DNA of 64,000 nt. Origin: Natrinema versiforme. Its GTDB lineage: Archaea; Halobacteriota; Halobacteria; Halobacteriales; Natrialbaceae. The position numbers and the translations under genes were made by a program. The notes under the pieces are model-generated. The model had not been told where the DNA came from. It saw only the letters and a program-made list of their open reading frames with translations, and did no database searches. Of the stretch, positions 8,003 through 17,451 are shown one piece after another. Where the stretch lies: the NCBI RefSeq assembly GCF_005576615.1, contig NZ_CP040331.1, positions 310,001 to 374,000 on the forward strand. Direction: 5' to 3'. The stretch's first letter is position 1, and each line of letters opens with the position of its first letter.

Positions 8003-9752
8003 CGAACTCACCTCGGATCCAGCGGAGGTGGCCAATATCGCGGTCTACCACCGACCAGAACGCCTCCGGCTCGTTGAAATACTGGCGAAGATGCTCGGCG
8101 AGCTTTTCACTCGAGAGTGCTGTACTGAGGATGACGTAGTGAGCCCCGCGGTCGTACAGATTACTCGCATCAGTGGTCGATTCGGCCTCAGCGAACACGA
8201 CCGCCTGTTCTCCGGTTTCTTCGAGCAGCGTCCGGTTGATGTCGGGTTCGACCGTCGAACTCAACACGAACGCCGCTCGCTTGAGCCCGGCAGCGCTTCG
8301 AATCTCACCGTGTTTGAAATCGCCGTAGATGTAGTCGTAATCCGCGGACTGATGGATCTCAGCGTGGGCTGGGTTTCGGTCGACGACGACGACGTCTCCG
8401 AAGTGTTCCTGGAGCACCGGCAACGCCGCCCGAATGATCTCGTCGTAACCAACGACAACGGCGTGGTCTCGGTAGACGTGGAGGTCGACGTCTCGCTTCT
8501 CGTCGCCTTCGAAGCGGGCGAGGTAGGGTTTGACACGCTCGTAAATCTCGTAGTTGTAGTTGATGAGGTACGTCGAGAGGCTCATCGTGACGATCGCCAT
8601 CAGACTCAGATAGCCCAGAATCGACGCGTCGATGAAGCCCTGAGTGACTGCCAGCGCACCGACGACGAGTGAGAACTCGCTCACTTGAGCCATGTTGAGA
8701 CTTCCGATGAACGAGGTCTCCGGCGTGAACTGTTCGCGGTCGATGAGATAGAAGATGATCAGGAAGTTCCCGATCATGAGGGCAGCTGAGGCAATCAACG
8801 CCTCAACCCAGTAGGCGAGGAGGCTATCCGCAGCGAGTTGGAGGCCGATACTGGTGAAGAACACGACCATGAAGAAGTCGGTGATTGGGCGAACTCGCTC
8901 GGTGAGCTCGCTCGTGTACGGGACCTGTGCGAGACTCAATCCCGCGAGGAACGCCCCGACTTCGAGCGAGAGGTTGAGCTGTTCGGTCCCCAAGATGAAG
9001 ACGAACGCCCAGGCGATACCGACGATAAAAAACGCCCTCCTGTCGTCCGCGACGGCCTTGAACAGTGACGGGAGGAGATACCGGGCGGAGAGATACGAGA
9101 CGATACCAACGCCACTCATCAACAGGAGTATCGTTCCGACACTGACGGCGATTTCCGTGGGATTCGAGAGTGACTCAGCGCTCAGAACGGCGAGGAGGAT
9201 GACGAGATAGATGTCCTGAATGATGAGGACGCCGACGTCGATCTTTCCGGGAAGCGTCGCCAGTTCGTCTTTGTCGGACAGCAGCTTCACGATGATCGGC
9301 GTGGCCCCGAAAACGGTCGCCAACGCGATGATGGTCGTTTCGAGGAGCGTAAAGCCCAGCGCGAACGCGACGACGAAGGCGAGTGCGGTCTGCAGGATCG
9401 TCTGCCAGATGGCGATGTTGACGATGGGTCGGAGGATCTCGCGGATGTCGTCGATACGCATCTTCATCCCGATGAGGAAGAGGAGGAATCCGAGCCCGAG
9501 TTCGCTCATCAAGACCACGAGTTCCGACTGAGAAACGACGTCGAGGAAGACCGGTCCGAGAACGAGGCCCGTGAAGATATACGCGACGATCGTCGGTTGA
9601 CCCGTCAATCGAGCGATATAGCTCAGCAGGACCGCCGTGATGATAATGACCGCAAAGTCAGTCGCAAAGGGAAGCGACCCAGCCTGCAGAGGTACAATCA
9701 CGTCTGGCCAATCTCTCCCGAAATCAATGAAGATAGTGATTATCCACGTCAC
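7995..9752 (-). CDS. Kef-type CPA2 cation/proton antiporter with degenerate TrkA-N domain
   Basis: 585 aa with an N-terminal antiporter domain of about 12 helices, including the typical VFGATPIIVKLLSD and SLNMAQVSEFSLV segments, followed by an RCK-like domain from about residue 430. There the nucleotide loop reads VVGYDEII instead of GxGxxG, so NAD(H) binding may be lost or altered. The GTG at 9752 is the first possible start because a stop precedes it. First gene of an operon with the antiporter at 6353; the two may act as a pair. Confidence 0.87.
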   Translation of the reverse strand: MTWIITIFIDFGRDWPDVIVPLQAGSLPFATDFAVIIITAVLLSYIARLTGQPTIVAYIFTGLVLGPVFLDVVSQSELVVLMSELGLGFLLFLIGMKMRIDDIREILRPIVNIAIWQTILQTALAFVVAFALGFTLLETTIIALATVFGATPIIVKLLSDKDELATLPGKIDVGVLIIQDIYLVILLAVLSAESLSNPTEIAVSVGTILLLMSGVGIVSYLSARYLLPSLFKAVADDRRAFFIVGIAWAFVFILGTEQLNLSLEVGAFLAGLSLAQVPYTSELTERVRPITDFFMVVFFTSIGLQLAADSLLAYWVEALIASAALMIGNFLIIFYLIDREQFTPETSFIGSLNMAQVSEFSLVVGALAVTQGFIDASILGYLSLMAIVTMSLSTYLINYNYEIYERVKPYLARFEGDEKRDVDLHVYRDHAVVVGYDEIIRAALPVLQEHFGDVVVVDRNPAHAEIHQSADYDYIYGDFKHGEIRSAAGLKRAAFVLSSTVEPDINRTLLEETGEQAVVFAEAESTTDASNLYDRGAHYVILSTALSSEKLAEHLRQYFNEPEAFWSVVDRDIGHLRWIRGEFDG

Positions 9753-9847
9753 CTATATTGATTATTGGCACCCCTGCTCGCTTCTACACACTGGACGGAA
9801 ACAGTGATGACACTGTAGTTTTAGTGGATGCGAAATCGTTTGGAAGT

Positions 9848-10915
9848 ATGGAATCCGACATTTCTGAACCGAAACCCTTCAGATACGACGCAGAGGTCGA
9901 TCCTGGTGAGAAACGCCAGATCCGGTATGAAGTGGGCGAGAGTTATCTCGGTGATCCGGTCGAGATCCCGGTTACGATAATCAATGGTGCCCATGGGGGA
10001 CCGACAGTGTTTCTGACTGCGGCCATTCACGGTGACGAACTCAACGGGGTCAAGGTTCTCCAGGAAGTCGCGGACCGGTATCGGCCCGGAGAACTCCACG
10101 GAACCATTGTGTGCCTCCATGTTGTGAACGTGCCGGCCTATCACGCTCAGCAGCGATACATTCCGATCTACGATCAGGACCTCAACCGGGCGTTCCCTGG
10201 TCGAGAACGGAGCAATACCGCCGAACGGATGGCCCACCAGATTTACAGCCGGTTTATTAGTAACTGCGATTTGGGGATCGATTTCCACACGTCGACGCGT
10301 AACCGAACCACGATGTATCACGTTCGGGCAGACCTCGACAACGAAGACGTCGAGCCGCTTGCTCGTTCCTTTGGAGCGAACGTAATCCTGTATGGGGCAG
10401 GCGAATCGAACTCACTGCGATCGGTCGCAACGTCGAATGGCATTCCGACAATCACGGTGGAGATGGGCCGAGCTCACCGGTTCCAACCGACGTTGATAGA
10501 GAAGGCGATAGACGGCGTCGAGAGCGTCTTAGCACAGTACGGTGTTCTCCGGGATGTCCCGGTCCAATGGCCCGGCTGGTACAAGGTTACGGCGGCCGAT
10601 AGCGAAAAGCGATGGCTGCGAGCCGACACGGGCGGACTCGTTGATATGGAGTGGGGCCCGTATCCGCTTGTTCACGAGGGTGAAACGATCTGTACAATTA
10701 CGGATCACTTCAAAACCGAGGAGCACATCGTAACCGCTCCGTTCACGGGACTGATCGTCGGAGCACTCGAAAACCCGATTGCACTACCGGGACATCCGCT
10801 CTGTCATCTCGTCCGACTGGATACGGAGACGCGTGATGAAATCGAGCGTGAGATTCGCCGTGGCGAATTCGATGGGTATCGGAAGTACAACGGTGATTTC
10901 AGCGCAGATGCCTGA
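9848..10915 (+). CDS. Succinylglutamate desuccinylase/aspartoacylase-family zinc hydrolase
   Basis: 355 aa. Zinc ligands of the AstE/AspA carboxypeptidase fold are visible: HGDE near residue 60 and DFHTS near 145, with the NRAFPG substrate loop between; the C-terminal 110 residues form the beta barrel seen in the family. It would cleave an amide bond of an N-acyl amino acid or deacylate an osmolyte-like substrate; the substrate cannot be read from sequence. TTTTAG around 9819-9824 supports the ATG at 9848 over the ATT/ATA-rich upstream extension. Its position among ion genes hints at a role in compatible solutes or glutamate, which is inference. Confidence 0.82.
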   Translation: MESDISEPKPFRYDAEVDPGEKRQIRYEVGESYLGDPVEIPVTIINGAHGGPTVFLTAAIHGDELNGVKVLQEVADRYRPGELHGTIVCLHVVNVPAYHAQQRYIPIYDQDLNRAFPGRERSNTAERMAHQIYSRFISNCDLGIDFHTSTRNRTTMYHVRADLDNEDVEPLARSFGANVILYGAGESNSLRSVATSNGIPTITVEMGRAHRFQPTLIEKAIDGVESVLAQYGVLRDVPVQWPGWYKVTAADSEKRWLRADTGGLVDMEWGPYPLVHEGETICTITDHFKTEEHIVTAPFTGLIVGALENPIALPGHPLCHLVRLDTETRDEIEREIRRGEFDGYRKYNGDFSADA

Positions 10916-10971
10916 CCCACCGTTGGGACAAGACCCGAGGGCATTCGACCTGTCGCGGCTGTGAGGCTTCA

Positions 10972-12003
10972 TCATCCGTATCCCTCACAGTGTACGTGTC
11001 GGGATGGGACCCCCAGACGCCGGACAGCAGTCTCGAGACTGTATACCATCGCGTTAATTCCACAAGCGTACACTTCCAGTTCGTGCGGGTCGATCCGGGT
11101 GTCCAACTTGATCGGTGGCCTGTCGTCGAGAAGATCGGCCATATGGCGACCGAACGCAGCATCGTCGAGCGACCGCTCGTCGACGAATTTCAACATCGCA
11201 TCTTGGATGTATTCCGTTTCGCCGGCCCATGAGTTAAGCCATGCCTCCCGGGAGAGGCACGGAACGTAGTGGAAGTTGCCATGGCTTTCCGAGAGGTTCT
11301 CAAACGCCTTGTGGTATGGTAGGTCGTCTTTCCACGCCGCGCCGAGAAAGAGCCACACATCCCGTTTTTCGTCTCGGAATTCATCTCGTCCTTCTTCGAA
11401 CGTATAATCGATCATACTCTTCATCGGTGCAACGCCGGTTCCCGTGGCGAGAAACACCAGATCCCGTTTCGACGGATCTTCAAGGAGGAGATGTCCGTTC
11501 GGCCCCCTAATCGTGAGCCGATCGCCGACGGAGAGTTCGTTACACAGTCGTGGTGAAAGACGGCCATCCGGGACACGACGGATGCAAAGTTCCGTCTCAT
11601 CTTGGTTCGGAGAACTAGCAATCGAGTATGCACGTGTCCGATTTCCGTATCGGAGTGAGAGGTACTGCCCTGCTGCGAAATTGATTGGGTCCTCCGTTTC
11701 GAGGGTAATCTTGACAAGGGCCGGATGTGCTCGTTCGTATCGGTCACGCAATGCGCCGATCCTCGGGGCTAGCTTTCGGGTTGCGTGTGTCGCCGCGGAA
11801 AACACTTCATCCCAGTCGATGGGGCCGCGATCAGGAATCACCGCCTCGAAGCCATGTTTGGTACCTAACTTGAGTAACGCATTCCGAATCTCAGTCCTCC
11901 GGTCGCGGTCCATTGCTTCGACTGCCGTGACGGTCGCAGATTCCGAAATTAATGGAAGCGAGGCGGCGTGATCATGTTGGGAGTTGTGCTCTCGTATAGT
12001 CAT
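10972..12003 (-). CDS. Ferredoxin-NADP+ reductase-like flavoprotein with extra N-terminal region
   Basis: 343 aa. A roughly 85-residue N-terminal region of unknown fold precedes the FNR module: FAD site RAYSIASSP (about 130), NAD(P) site ATGTGVAPM, and the C-terminal YACGINAMV...HCEGYG that closes over the nicotinamide. It moves electrons between NAD(P)H and a ferredoxin or oxygenase partner. The ATG at 12003 is preferred over a TTG 21 bases upstream. It is convergent with the hydrolase at 9848 and divergent from the TrkA-C pair. Confidence 0.82.
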   Translation of the reverse strand: MTIREHNSQHDHAASLPLISESATVTAVEAMDRDRRTEIRNALLKLGTKHGFEAVIPDRGPIDWDEVFSAATHATRKLAPRIGALRDRYERAHPALVKITLETEDPINFAAGQYLSLRYGNRTRAYSIASSPNQDETELCIRRVPDGRLSPRLCNELSVGDRLTIRGPNGHLLLEDPSKRDLVFLATGTGVAPMKSMIDYTFEEGRDEFRDEKRDVWLFLGAAWKDDLPYHKAFENLSESHGNFHYVPCLSREAWLNSWAGETEYIQDAMLKFVDERSLDDAAFGRHMADLLDDRPPIKLDTRIDPHELEVYACGINAMVYSLETAVRRLGVPSRHVHCEGYG

Positions 12004-12153
12004 ATTCTCCGAAATGGTGAGCAACCCATTGAATCTTCGCTGTAGGAACTATGTCGGTAGAGAAGGATTCGTGGTCTCGCCACTTCAGCTGATCGCAGTG
12101 CAAACAGTGAACAAACAGTATGTCTATACTCCTCCAGTTATTGAAGGCTGTAT

Positions 12154-13377
12154 ATGGTTTTGGAATCGGCATCTGAACTCCTACTTGGAGTGTACCTTGG
12201 GTTGCTTGCAGCTATTTTTCCTGCCTTCATCGCATTCTCCATCGGATTCATTTTCAAATACTTCACCACTGTCACCATTCCGGGACTCGGCGTTGTCGCA
12301 CTCGGCGGGACCCTGGCCGGCGTCTCCGGTGGTTTAATGGGATTGATAGACCCCACGTTAGCTGGAAGTTGGACCGGTATCACAGCGGTATTAGTCATTC
12401 TGATGGCGAGTCTCTGGGCGCATAGCCAGGGCGACAAGCTCGCCACTGCGACACCGCGGAAACTCACGTTAAAGGCGCTGCGGGAAACGACACTGTCCGC
12501 GGACCTCGCGGAGCGTATTGATTCGTACGGACAGGTCCACATTCGTCCGATCGGTGGGATATCCGATATCGAAGGGTACCCACCGCTACCGGATAATCTC
12601 CGTCATCAGGTGGGCACGAGTTCGTGGCGATTCCCCGCGACTCTCTCGCTTTCAGAGCTTGAGACAAAGCTCGAAGAACGATTGTTGACTGATTATGAAC
12701 TCGCGGAAGCGTCCGCCACGATTGACAAACAGGGGCGAGCCCAGATCGCAGCCGCACCGACCGCTGCTGGCCTCTCGCGACGCGTCCCCTCTGGTCGGCG
12801 AGCTGTGTCGATTCAAACAGTGTTGCCGACCGGTGTGGGACGGGGTGATAGAGTCACAGTAAAACTCCCGGATGGTGACGTTACAGGCCCGGTTGTGAGT
12901 GCTCGGACCACTGGTGCTGAAGTTCCGACCGAACCGACGGAAGCAGAAGCGAAACAAACCGACGGGGGTGACGAACCCGTCACACAGCTCACTCCGAAGA
13001 TGACGACGACAGGTGGTGAAGGAGAGGTAACGATTGCGGTCCCGTACGAGGACGGACGACGTGTTATTCGATCGGAGTTCGCGCCGATGACCATCCATTC
13101 GCGTGGAAAACAACGAGAATACGAGATGATCGGTATACTCAAGCGGGGAGGAAATCGGTTCCGAACGGTGATGGTCGCCGACGGGAGTCCTCTCGCAGGT
13201 ATGACGGTCGGTGACCAGCAGGTCCGCTCGAATTACGGGGTCACGATCCTGGCGATTCGGCGGCCGGAGGGTTCGATCATCGCCCCGACAGGATCCACTG
13301 AGCTTCACGCCGGTGATTCGCTGATACTCGCCGGTAAACCAGAGAAATTACGCGAGTTCGAGGAGGTGATGGCGTGA
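12154..13377 (+). CDS. Membrane protein with TrkA-C (RCK_C) domain, first of pair
   Basis: 407 aa: two or three N-terminal helices (about 5-90), a middle region with internal charge-rich linker around residues 245-280, and a C-terminal TrkA-C domain (about 330-405: the GMTVGDQQVRSNYGVTILAI and LHAGDSLILAGKPEKL strands). TrkA-C domains bind regulatory nucleotides including c-di-AMP and gate K+ transport. The next gene starts within its stop codon (GTGA overlap), so the two are translationally coupled. It resembles haloarchaeal K+ transport regulators of unknown partner. Confidence 0.78.
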   Translation: MVLESASELLLGVYLGLLAAIFPAFIAFSIGFIFKYFTTVTIPGLGVVALGGTLAGVSGGLMGLIDPTLAGSWTGITAVLVILMASLWAHSQGDKLATATPRKLTLKALRETTLSADLAERIDSYGQVHIRPIGGISDIEGYPPLPDNLRHQVGTSSWRFPATLSLSELETKLEERLLTDYELAEASATIDKQGRAQIAAAPTAAGLSRRVPSGRRAVSIQTVLPTGVGRGDRVTVKLPDGDVTGPVVSARTTGAEVPTEPTEAEAKQTDGGDEPVTQLTPKMTTTGGEGEVTIAVPYEDGRRVIRSEFAPMTIHSRGKQREYEMIGILKRGGNRFRTVMVADGSPLAGMTVGDQQVRSNYGVTILAIRRPEGSIIAPTGSTELHAGDSLILAGKPEKLREFEEVMA

Positions 13378-14618
13378 GTCTCCTATCGACAGTTGCCGCT
13401 CACCCGCTAATAGCGGCACTTGTGAGCGTTCTAGCGCTCTCGCTGCTCGCGTTCGTGGTTACTACAATCGTCACACTCGTGTTTCGTGTGAGAACAGGAA
13501 ATATGTTCCCAGAAGGTGCGACGCTCATCGTTGGGCTCGGGGTGGTCGCCGTGTATCTCAATACTCGCCTAACACTCATTCAATTCATTTCTAGTCGTGG
13601 TGAGGTGGTGTCGCCCAGCGAAGCATTACTCAATATCTCCGTATTTGTTGCAGCAGGAGTCGCATCCTACGGTGGTCGACGTCTCGGCGATGCCATGGGC
13701 TCTTCCGATCGGTTCACTTGGAAACGACTTCAACCGGATTTAAGCCCTATTGTGCGCGCAACTGGCAGATTTATCACCGTCACGGTCCCCGAAACTGTCG
13801 AAGATATAGAGGGATACGACCCCGTCGATGCGGAGACGAAACGCGTGATTGCGGGAAAATCGATGGATTTCCCCAAAGGGCTCACGATCGAGGAACTCCA
13901 CTCTCAGGTGATCGCACGCCTCAAGGAAGAACACGACATTGGGTACGTCGACGTGGATATTGGTCCAGATGGGGCCGTTACGTACCTCGCTGTTGGACAG
14001 CGGGCTGCCGGATTGGGCCAGACAATACCTCCGAACTCCGTCGGCGTGGCAGTTCCCACGGATCCACCGTTTAGCGCTTCTCCCGGAGATACCGTTCAGC
14101 TGTGGCGTACAGATGGTGACGAGACAGAGACGAGACTCGGAACGGCTGAACTCCGAGCCAGTGTCGGTTCGGTGGCGACACTCGTAATCGACGAGGCGAC
14201 AGCGGCTGAGGTCGATCCAACGGCAGACCACCGGTTGATGACACTTTCGGCGAACTCTCACCCGGAACGGGAATTCGCCGCGATGCTCCGTCGGAAAGAC
14301 GAAACCATGAGCATTCTCGAGATAGCAACTGAAAGCCCGCTCATCGGTGAGTCTCTCGGCAGTCTTGATGTCACGGTCATTGCTGTACGCTCTGCTGACG
14401 GCGAGACCGAAACGATTCCCGACCACCATTATCGGATCGAGGCCGGTGACGACCTCTTCGTCCTCGGCTCTCCCGAAGCCCTTCGGAAACTCGAATCCCT
14501 TGAACAGGTCTGGCTCTCGAGTCCTGATGAGGAGTTCGATCCACAAATTTTCGAATCGAACCGCCCTGAGGACGCCGATAGTGGAGACGGACAGCCTCAG
14601 GAACGAACACTCAAGTAA
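13374..14618 (+). CDS. Membrane protein with TrkA-C (RCK_C) domain, second of pair
   Basis: 414 aa, same layout as the preceding protein: N-terminal membrane helices (about 8-110), a cytoplasmic segment with a similar I-E-GYDP... start, and a TrkA-C domain at about 320-385 ending LFVLGSPEALRKLE. Starts with GTG overlapping the previous stop. The likely arrangement is a hetero-oligomeric membrane sensor or channel subunit pair. The acidic 30-residue tail after the TrkA-C domain is not seen in the partner. Confidence 0.78.
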   Translation: MSLLSTVAAHPLIAALVSVLALSLLAFVVTTIVTLVFRVRTGNMFPEGATLIVGLGVVAVYLNTRLTLIQFISSRGEVVSPSEALLNISVFVAAGVASYGGRRLGDAMGSSDRFTWKRLQPDLSPIVRATGRFITVTVPETVEDIEGYDPVDAETKRVIAGKSMDFPKGLTIEELHSQVIARLKEEHDIGYVDVDIGPDGAVTYLAVGQRAAGLGQTIPPNSVGVAVPTDPPFSASPGDTVQLWRTDGDETETRLGTAELRASVGSVATLVIDEATAAEVDPTADHRLMTLSANSHPEREFAAMLRRKDETMSILEIATESPLIGESLGSLDVTVIAVRSADGETETIPDHHYRIEAGDDLFVLGSPEALRKLESLEQVWLSSPDEEFDPQIFESNRPEDADSGDGQPQERTLK

Positions 14619-14678
14619 CGTGTATTTTGACGGGGCTAGGCAACCCAATTCAATAGAACCGCGTCCAAAGAACGAGGT

Positions 14679-14915
14679 GTGGTGAAAGAGATCCACGAAG
14701 TCACAGGCCACTCGGTCTTTACGTATCCGAGCGAGATCGTCGTCGAACTCCGTGGCCAGACAATCGACGAGGAATTCACTTCCATCACTTATCAGTTTGA
14801 ACCGATCCGATCCGGGTCGGAACAAGTGCAACCACGCGAGCCGATCGACGATTCCCACCGTAATATCGTCGATAACGCCTTGGCTGAGGCTGGGTACGAA
14901 CTGATGTCGAAATAA
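14679..14915 (+). CDS. Hypothetical protein, 78 aa
   Basis: Starts at one of two consecutive GTG codons (14679 or 14682). Acidic, mixed alpha/beta sequence (HEVTGHSVFTYPSEIVVEL near the start) without recognised motif. It follows the TrkA-C pair by 60 bases on the same strand and may be cotranscribed. Two Arg/Asp-rich turns suggest a small soluble domain; no function can be assigned. Confidence 0.45.
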   Translation: MVKEIHEVTGHSVFTYPSEIVVELRGQTIDEEFTSITYQFEPIRSGSEQVQPREPIDDSHRNIVDNALAEAGYELMSK

Positions 14916-14948
14916 CAGTAGAAATTAACCACGAAGGTGACTGACCTA

Positions 14949-15104
14949 ATGCCAACAACCGTTACTTGTCCACGCTGTGACGCCCCGATGGACACACCGA
15001 ATTCTGATGATCGGGCTACTGCTGCTTCTAGTACTATTGTGTACACATGTCAGACAGAGTCTTGTCCACAGATGGCGGTAATCCACGTTCGAAATCACTT
15101 CTGA
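14949..15104 (+). CDS. Small zinc-finger protein, 51 aa
   Basis: MPTTVTCPRCDAPMDTP at the start and CQTESCPQM near the end give CxxC plus Cx4C, a likely zinc site. It lies 33 bases after the 78-aa gene in the same direction. Confidence 0.5.
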   Translation: MPTTVTCPRCDAPMDTPNSDDRATAASSTIVYTCQTESCPQMAVIHVRNHF

Positions 15105-15233
15105 TCTAACATTCGTGGGTGAGAAGTAATCCAGCTGAATCGCAAGATCCCGGTCGGGACTATAGATATCCTAATCCTCGTCAAACTCCTCAATCCCACA
15201 GGCTATAAGTCCGTGCTTACAGTTTCAGCATCC

Positions 15234-15632
15234 ATGATTCCGTTTTACATCGGGGAAGTAATGCGCAAGCGAGCAGCGGAACTCGAGAAGGACCGGAAGG
15301 CTTCTCGAGCCGTTGAGAAGCTGACTGAACCGGATGCTGAATTAGTAGTTGTGACAGAAGACGGGGACCCGGTCGGAGTTTTCACTCATTCTGAGGTGGT
15401 TACGTTAGTCGATGACGAAACGGATGTCTCTACCACGACGCTTGCGGAATGCTCACTATCACCGGTGGCAACGGTCAACGAATCGGAAAGTATCGAAACC
15501 GCGGCCGCGATGATGAAGAAGAACGGCCTCAGGTATCTACTCGTCACGAAAGCGAGTGAGATCATTGGCTACCTCACGGATCGCGATATCTCCCAGGCGG
15601 TCGCAGATTCCGAAAAAGAGTCATCCAAGTAG
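15234..15632 (+). CDS. Two-CBS-domain protein
   Basis: 132 aa with two CBS motifs (about 20-65 and 72-125), including the second motif's YLLVTKASEIIGYLTDRDIS. CBS pairs bind adenine nucleotides and regulate transporters and enzymes; in this setting, between TrkA-C proteins and a K+ channel, a sensor role is likely but inferred. CTATAAG at 15203-15209 puts the leaderless start at the ATG 15234. A longer form from GTG 15213 is possible. Confidence 0.8.
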   Translation: MIPFYIGEVMRKRAAELEKDRKASRAVEKLTEPDAELVVVTEDGDPVGVFTHSEVVTLVDDETDVSTTTLAECSLSPVATVNESESIETAAAMMKKNGLRYLLVTKASEIIGYLTDRDISQAVADSEKESSK

Positions 15633-15821
15633 GTCAGAATATGCCAGCCACATATTCCGGATTGTGAATACGAGTAAGAAGGCGAGGAATGCAAGCGTCG
15701 CATATTCAGTATGACCGAATACCCAGAGCCCCCCGGCTAGGACGAGTATCACCAGTACGTAGGGATTGAGGTTATATGCGATAATGTCACTCACGCCACT
15801 GCCGCCATCTCTACTACTCAT
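15621..15821 (-). CDS. Small two-helix membrane protein, 66 aa
   Basis: Two hydrophobic helices (about 20-38 and 42-58) after a short polar N-terminus MSSRDGGSGVSDII. Its end overlaps the convergent CBS gene by 12 bases. No family recognised; probably a small membrane subunit or stress protein. Confidence 0.5.
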   Translation of the reverse strand: MSSRDGGSGVSDIIAYNLNPYVLVILVLAGGLWVFGHTEYATLAFLAFLLVFTIRNMWLAYSDLLG

Positions 15822-15883
15822 TTGATGTGGCTCATTAAACCCAAGAGAGGTAATATATCTGGTTGAACTCTATCCATCTTAGA

Positions 15884-16750
15884 TCACTGTTCTCGTTCCA
15901 GTTCGTCGTGAACATGAGGTTGGGGGGGTTCGTCGACGAGTTCGTCGACTTCCTCTCCGCAGTGGGGACAATACTGTTGCCCTTGCCGTCGGCGCTCCAG
16001 TTCCTCGACAAATCCGGAAGCGACGATACCAGCAGGGAGTGCAAACAGCGCAATACCGAGGAGTGCGACTGTCGCCCCCAGTGCACGGCCAAGTGGCGTC
16101 ACGGGGACGACATCGCCGTATCCGACGGTCGTCAGCGTAACGATGCCCCACCAGATCGCAGCCGGAATGCTGGAAAATACCTCGGGCTGTGCGGCCCGCT
16201 CGACGTAGTACATCAGGCTGGAAACGAACACCAACCAAATGCTCATCACAAGGACGGTGATAAGCAATTCCTCAGATTTTCGCCGGAAAACGTTCGTGAT
16301 CAACGTCAGCGAACTTGAGTATCGCGCGATCTTCAGTAGGCGGAACAGCCGGAAGATACGGAGCATCCGTTCTGCGCCCGCCTCGCCGAGTACGATCGGG
16401 AGGTAGAACGGGAAGATCGCGATCAGGTCAATAAGCGCGTAGGGGGAAAGCATGAACCGAATGCGACCACGAATCGGGCTCGAGTAGCGCTCGTCGACCG
16501 TACACGACCAGACCCGGAGCAGGTACTCGACAGTGAACACACCGACACAGAACACGTCGAACGCAGCGAAAAGTTGGCCGTATCGGGCACCGATCCACGA
16601 CACCGTCCCCGCAATGAACGTCGCAACGTTGAGGACGATAAGTGCCATAATGAAGAGGTTCGTCCCCAAAGAGAGCCAGCTCTCTTTATGCCTCCCGTCG
16701 AGCAGAAGATAGACGCGCTCTTTCGGCGGCCGAGACGAATCCATCGCCAT
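15884..16750 (-). CDS. Voltage-gated K+ channel (6 TM) with C-terminal zinc site
   Basis: 288 aa. Six helices with a charged S4 (RMLRIFRLFRLLKIARY), a pore loop with the K+ filter TVGYGD, and the S6 gate. After the pore there is no RCK domain; instead a short cytoplasmic tail carries CPHCGEEV and a second His (PHVHD), suggesting a zinc knuckle. TATAAG (16781-16786 on the plus strand; TTATA on the coding strand) is 31 bases upstream of the ATG at 16750. Function: K+-selective, voltage-dependent flux across the membrane. Confidence 0.9.
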   Translation of the reverse strand: MAMDSSRPPKERVYLLLDGRHKESWLSLGTNLFIMALIVLNVATFIAGTVSWIGARYGQLFAAFDVFCVGVFTVEYLLRVWSCTVDERYSSPIRGRIRFMLSPYALIDLIAIFPFYLPIVLGEAGAERMLRIFRLFRLLKIARYSSSLTLITNVFRRKSEELLITVLVMSIWLVFVSSLMYYVERAAQPEVFSSIPAAIWWGIVTLTTVGYGDVVPVTPLGRALGATVALLGIALFALPAGIVASGFVEELERRRQGQQYCPHCGEEVDELVDEPPQPHVHDELEREQ

Positions 16751-16900
16751 TATTTACTGCTTACTCAGTTGAACGACCGATATAAGAACGCTGGTATCAC
16801 TTAGCCTCCGTTGCCACAGGAACAGCGAGACTCCTCCTCAGGCGAAATTGAGAATCCTTGGCGACCGAACAATGATTACGCTGCTCGGTCCACTACGAGT

Positions 16901-17287
16901 ATGAAGGTATTCGAGACACACCTACCCGGAGTTGGACAGCGATACCGTATCTCGTTTCCAGACGGCGGAACGTTCACGATCGTCATCCACAACGACGGAT
17001 CACGACGGGTGTTTTGGGGAAGCGATTCGGACAGCGATAGTGAGAAACTGTTCACGGCGACTGAGCGCGATGCCCAGAAAATCGCGGAAATCTTCGAGGG
17101 CGTCTTCTTCGACCCCGTCGCCGACGATCTCGACGATGCGCTCTCGGGGGCGCAGATCAAGTGGGTAGCCATTCCGGATGATTCACCAATTGCGGCGATA
17201 ACAAACAGGGCTGCTACCTCTGCCGGGAGTGTCACGATTCAGTCCACGACGGCGGCGCACAACCATCGGCGGACAACGACTGGCTGA
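16901..17287 (+). pseudogene. khtT: KhtT/TrkA-like antiporter regulator, truncated
   Basis: Residues 1-90 (MKVFETHLPGVGQRYRISFP ... DLDDALSGAQIKWVAIPDDS) match the N-terminal half of KhtT-type regulators of K+/H+ antiporters, ending where the C-terminal TrkA-C domain should begin. From about 17180 the sequence switches to unrelated DNA in a different gene's frame, leaving about 35 foreign residues. So the nucleotide-sensing domain is gone. An insertion or deletion edge with the plasmid DNA to the right explains it. The remnant may still be translated. Confidence 0.65.
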
Positions 17288-17451
17288 TGAGCGCGGTCGA
17301 GAACCTCGTCGAACACCACCTCGAGTACCACGGCGAGTTAGACAAGCACGAGCTCCTCAGACGCTACAACGTGACTTCGGAAAACCTCGTAGAGTACGCA
17401 ATTCAGGAAGTCCGAGCGGCCACTGGTTGCGATGGAGGCACATCAGCATGA
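17182..17451 (+). pseudogene. Zinc-binding plasmid protein, N-terminus missing
   Basis: A frame different from the KhtT remnant encodes TNCGDNKQGCYLCRECHDSV followed by a helical, acidic tail ending GCDGGTSA. Its Cys pairs look like a zinc ribbon. An in-frame stop at 17179 and no start codon show the 5' end was lost at the junction with the KhtT gene. Its stop overlaps the next start (ATGA, 17448-17451), as in an intact operon. Confidence 0.5.

Noticed and set aside
13740-14858. 372-aa open frame on the minus strand
   Set aside because: Antisense to the second TrkA-C gene and the 78-aa gene, which have clear domain or operon support.
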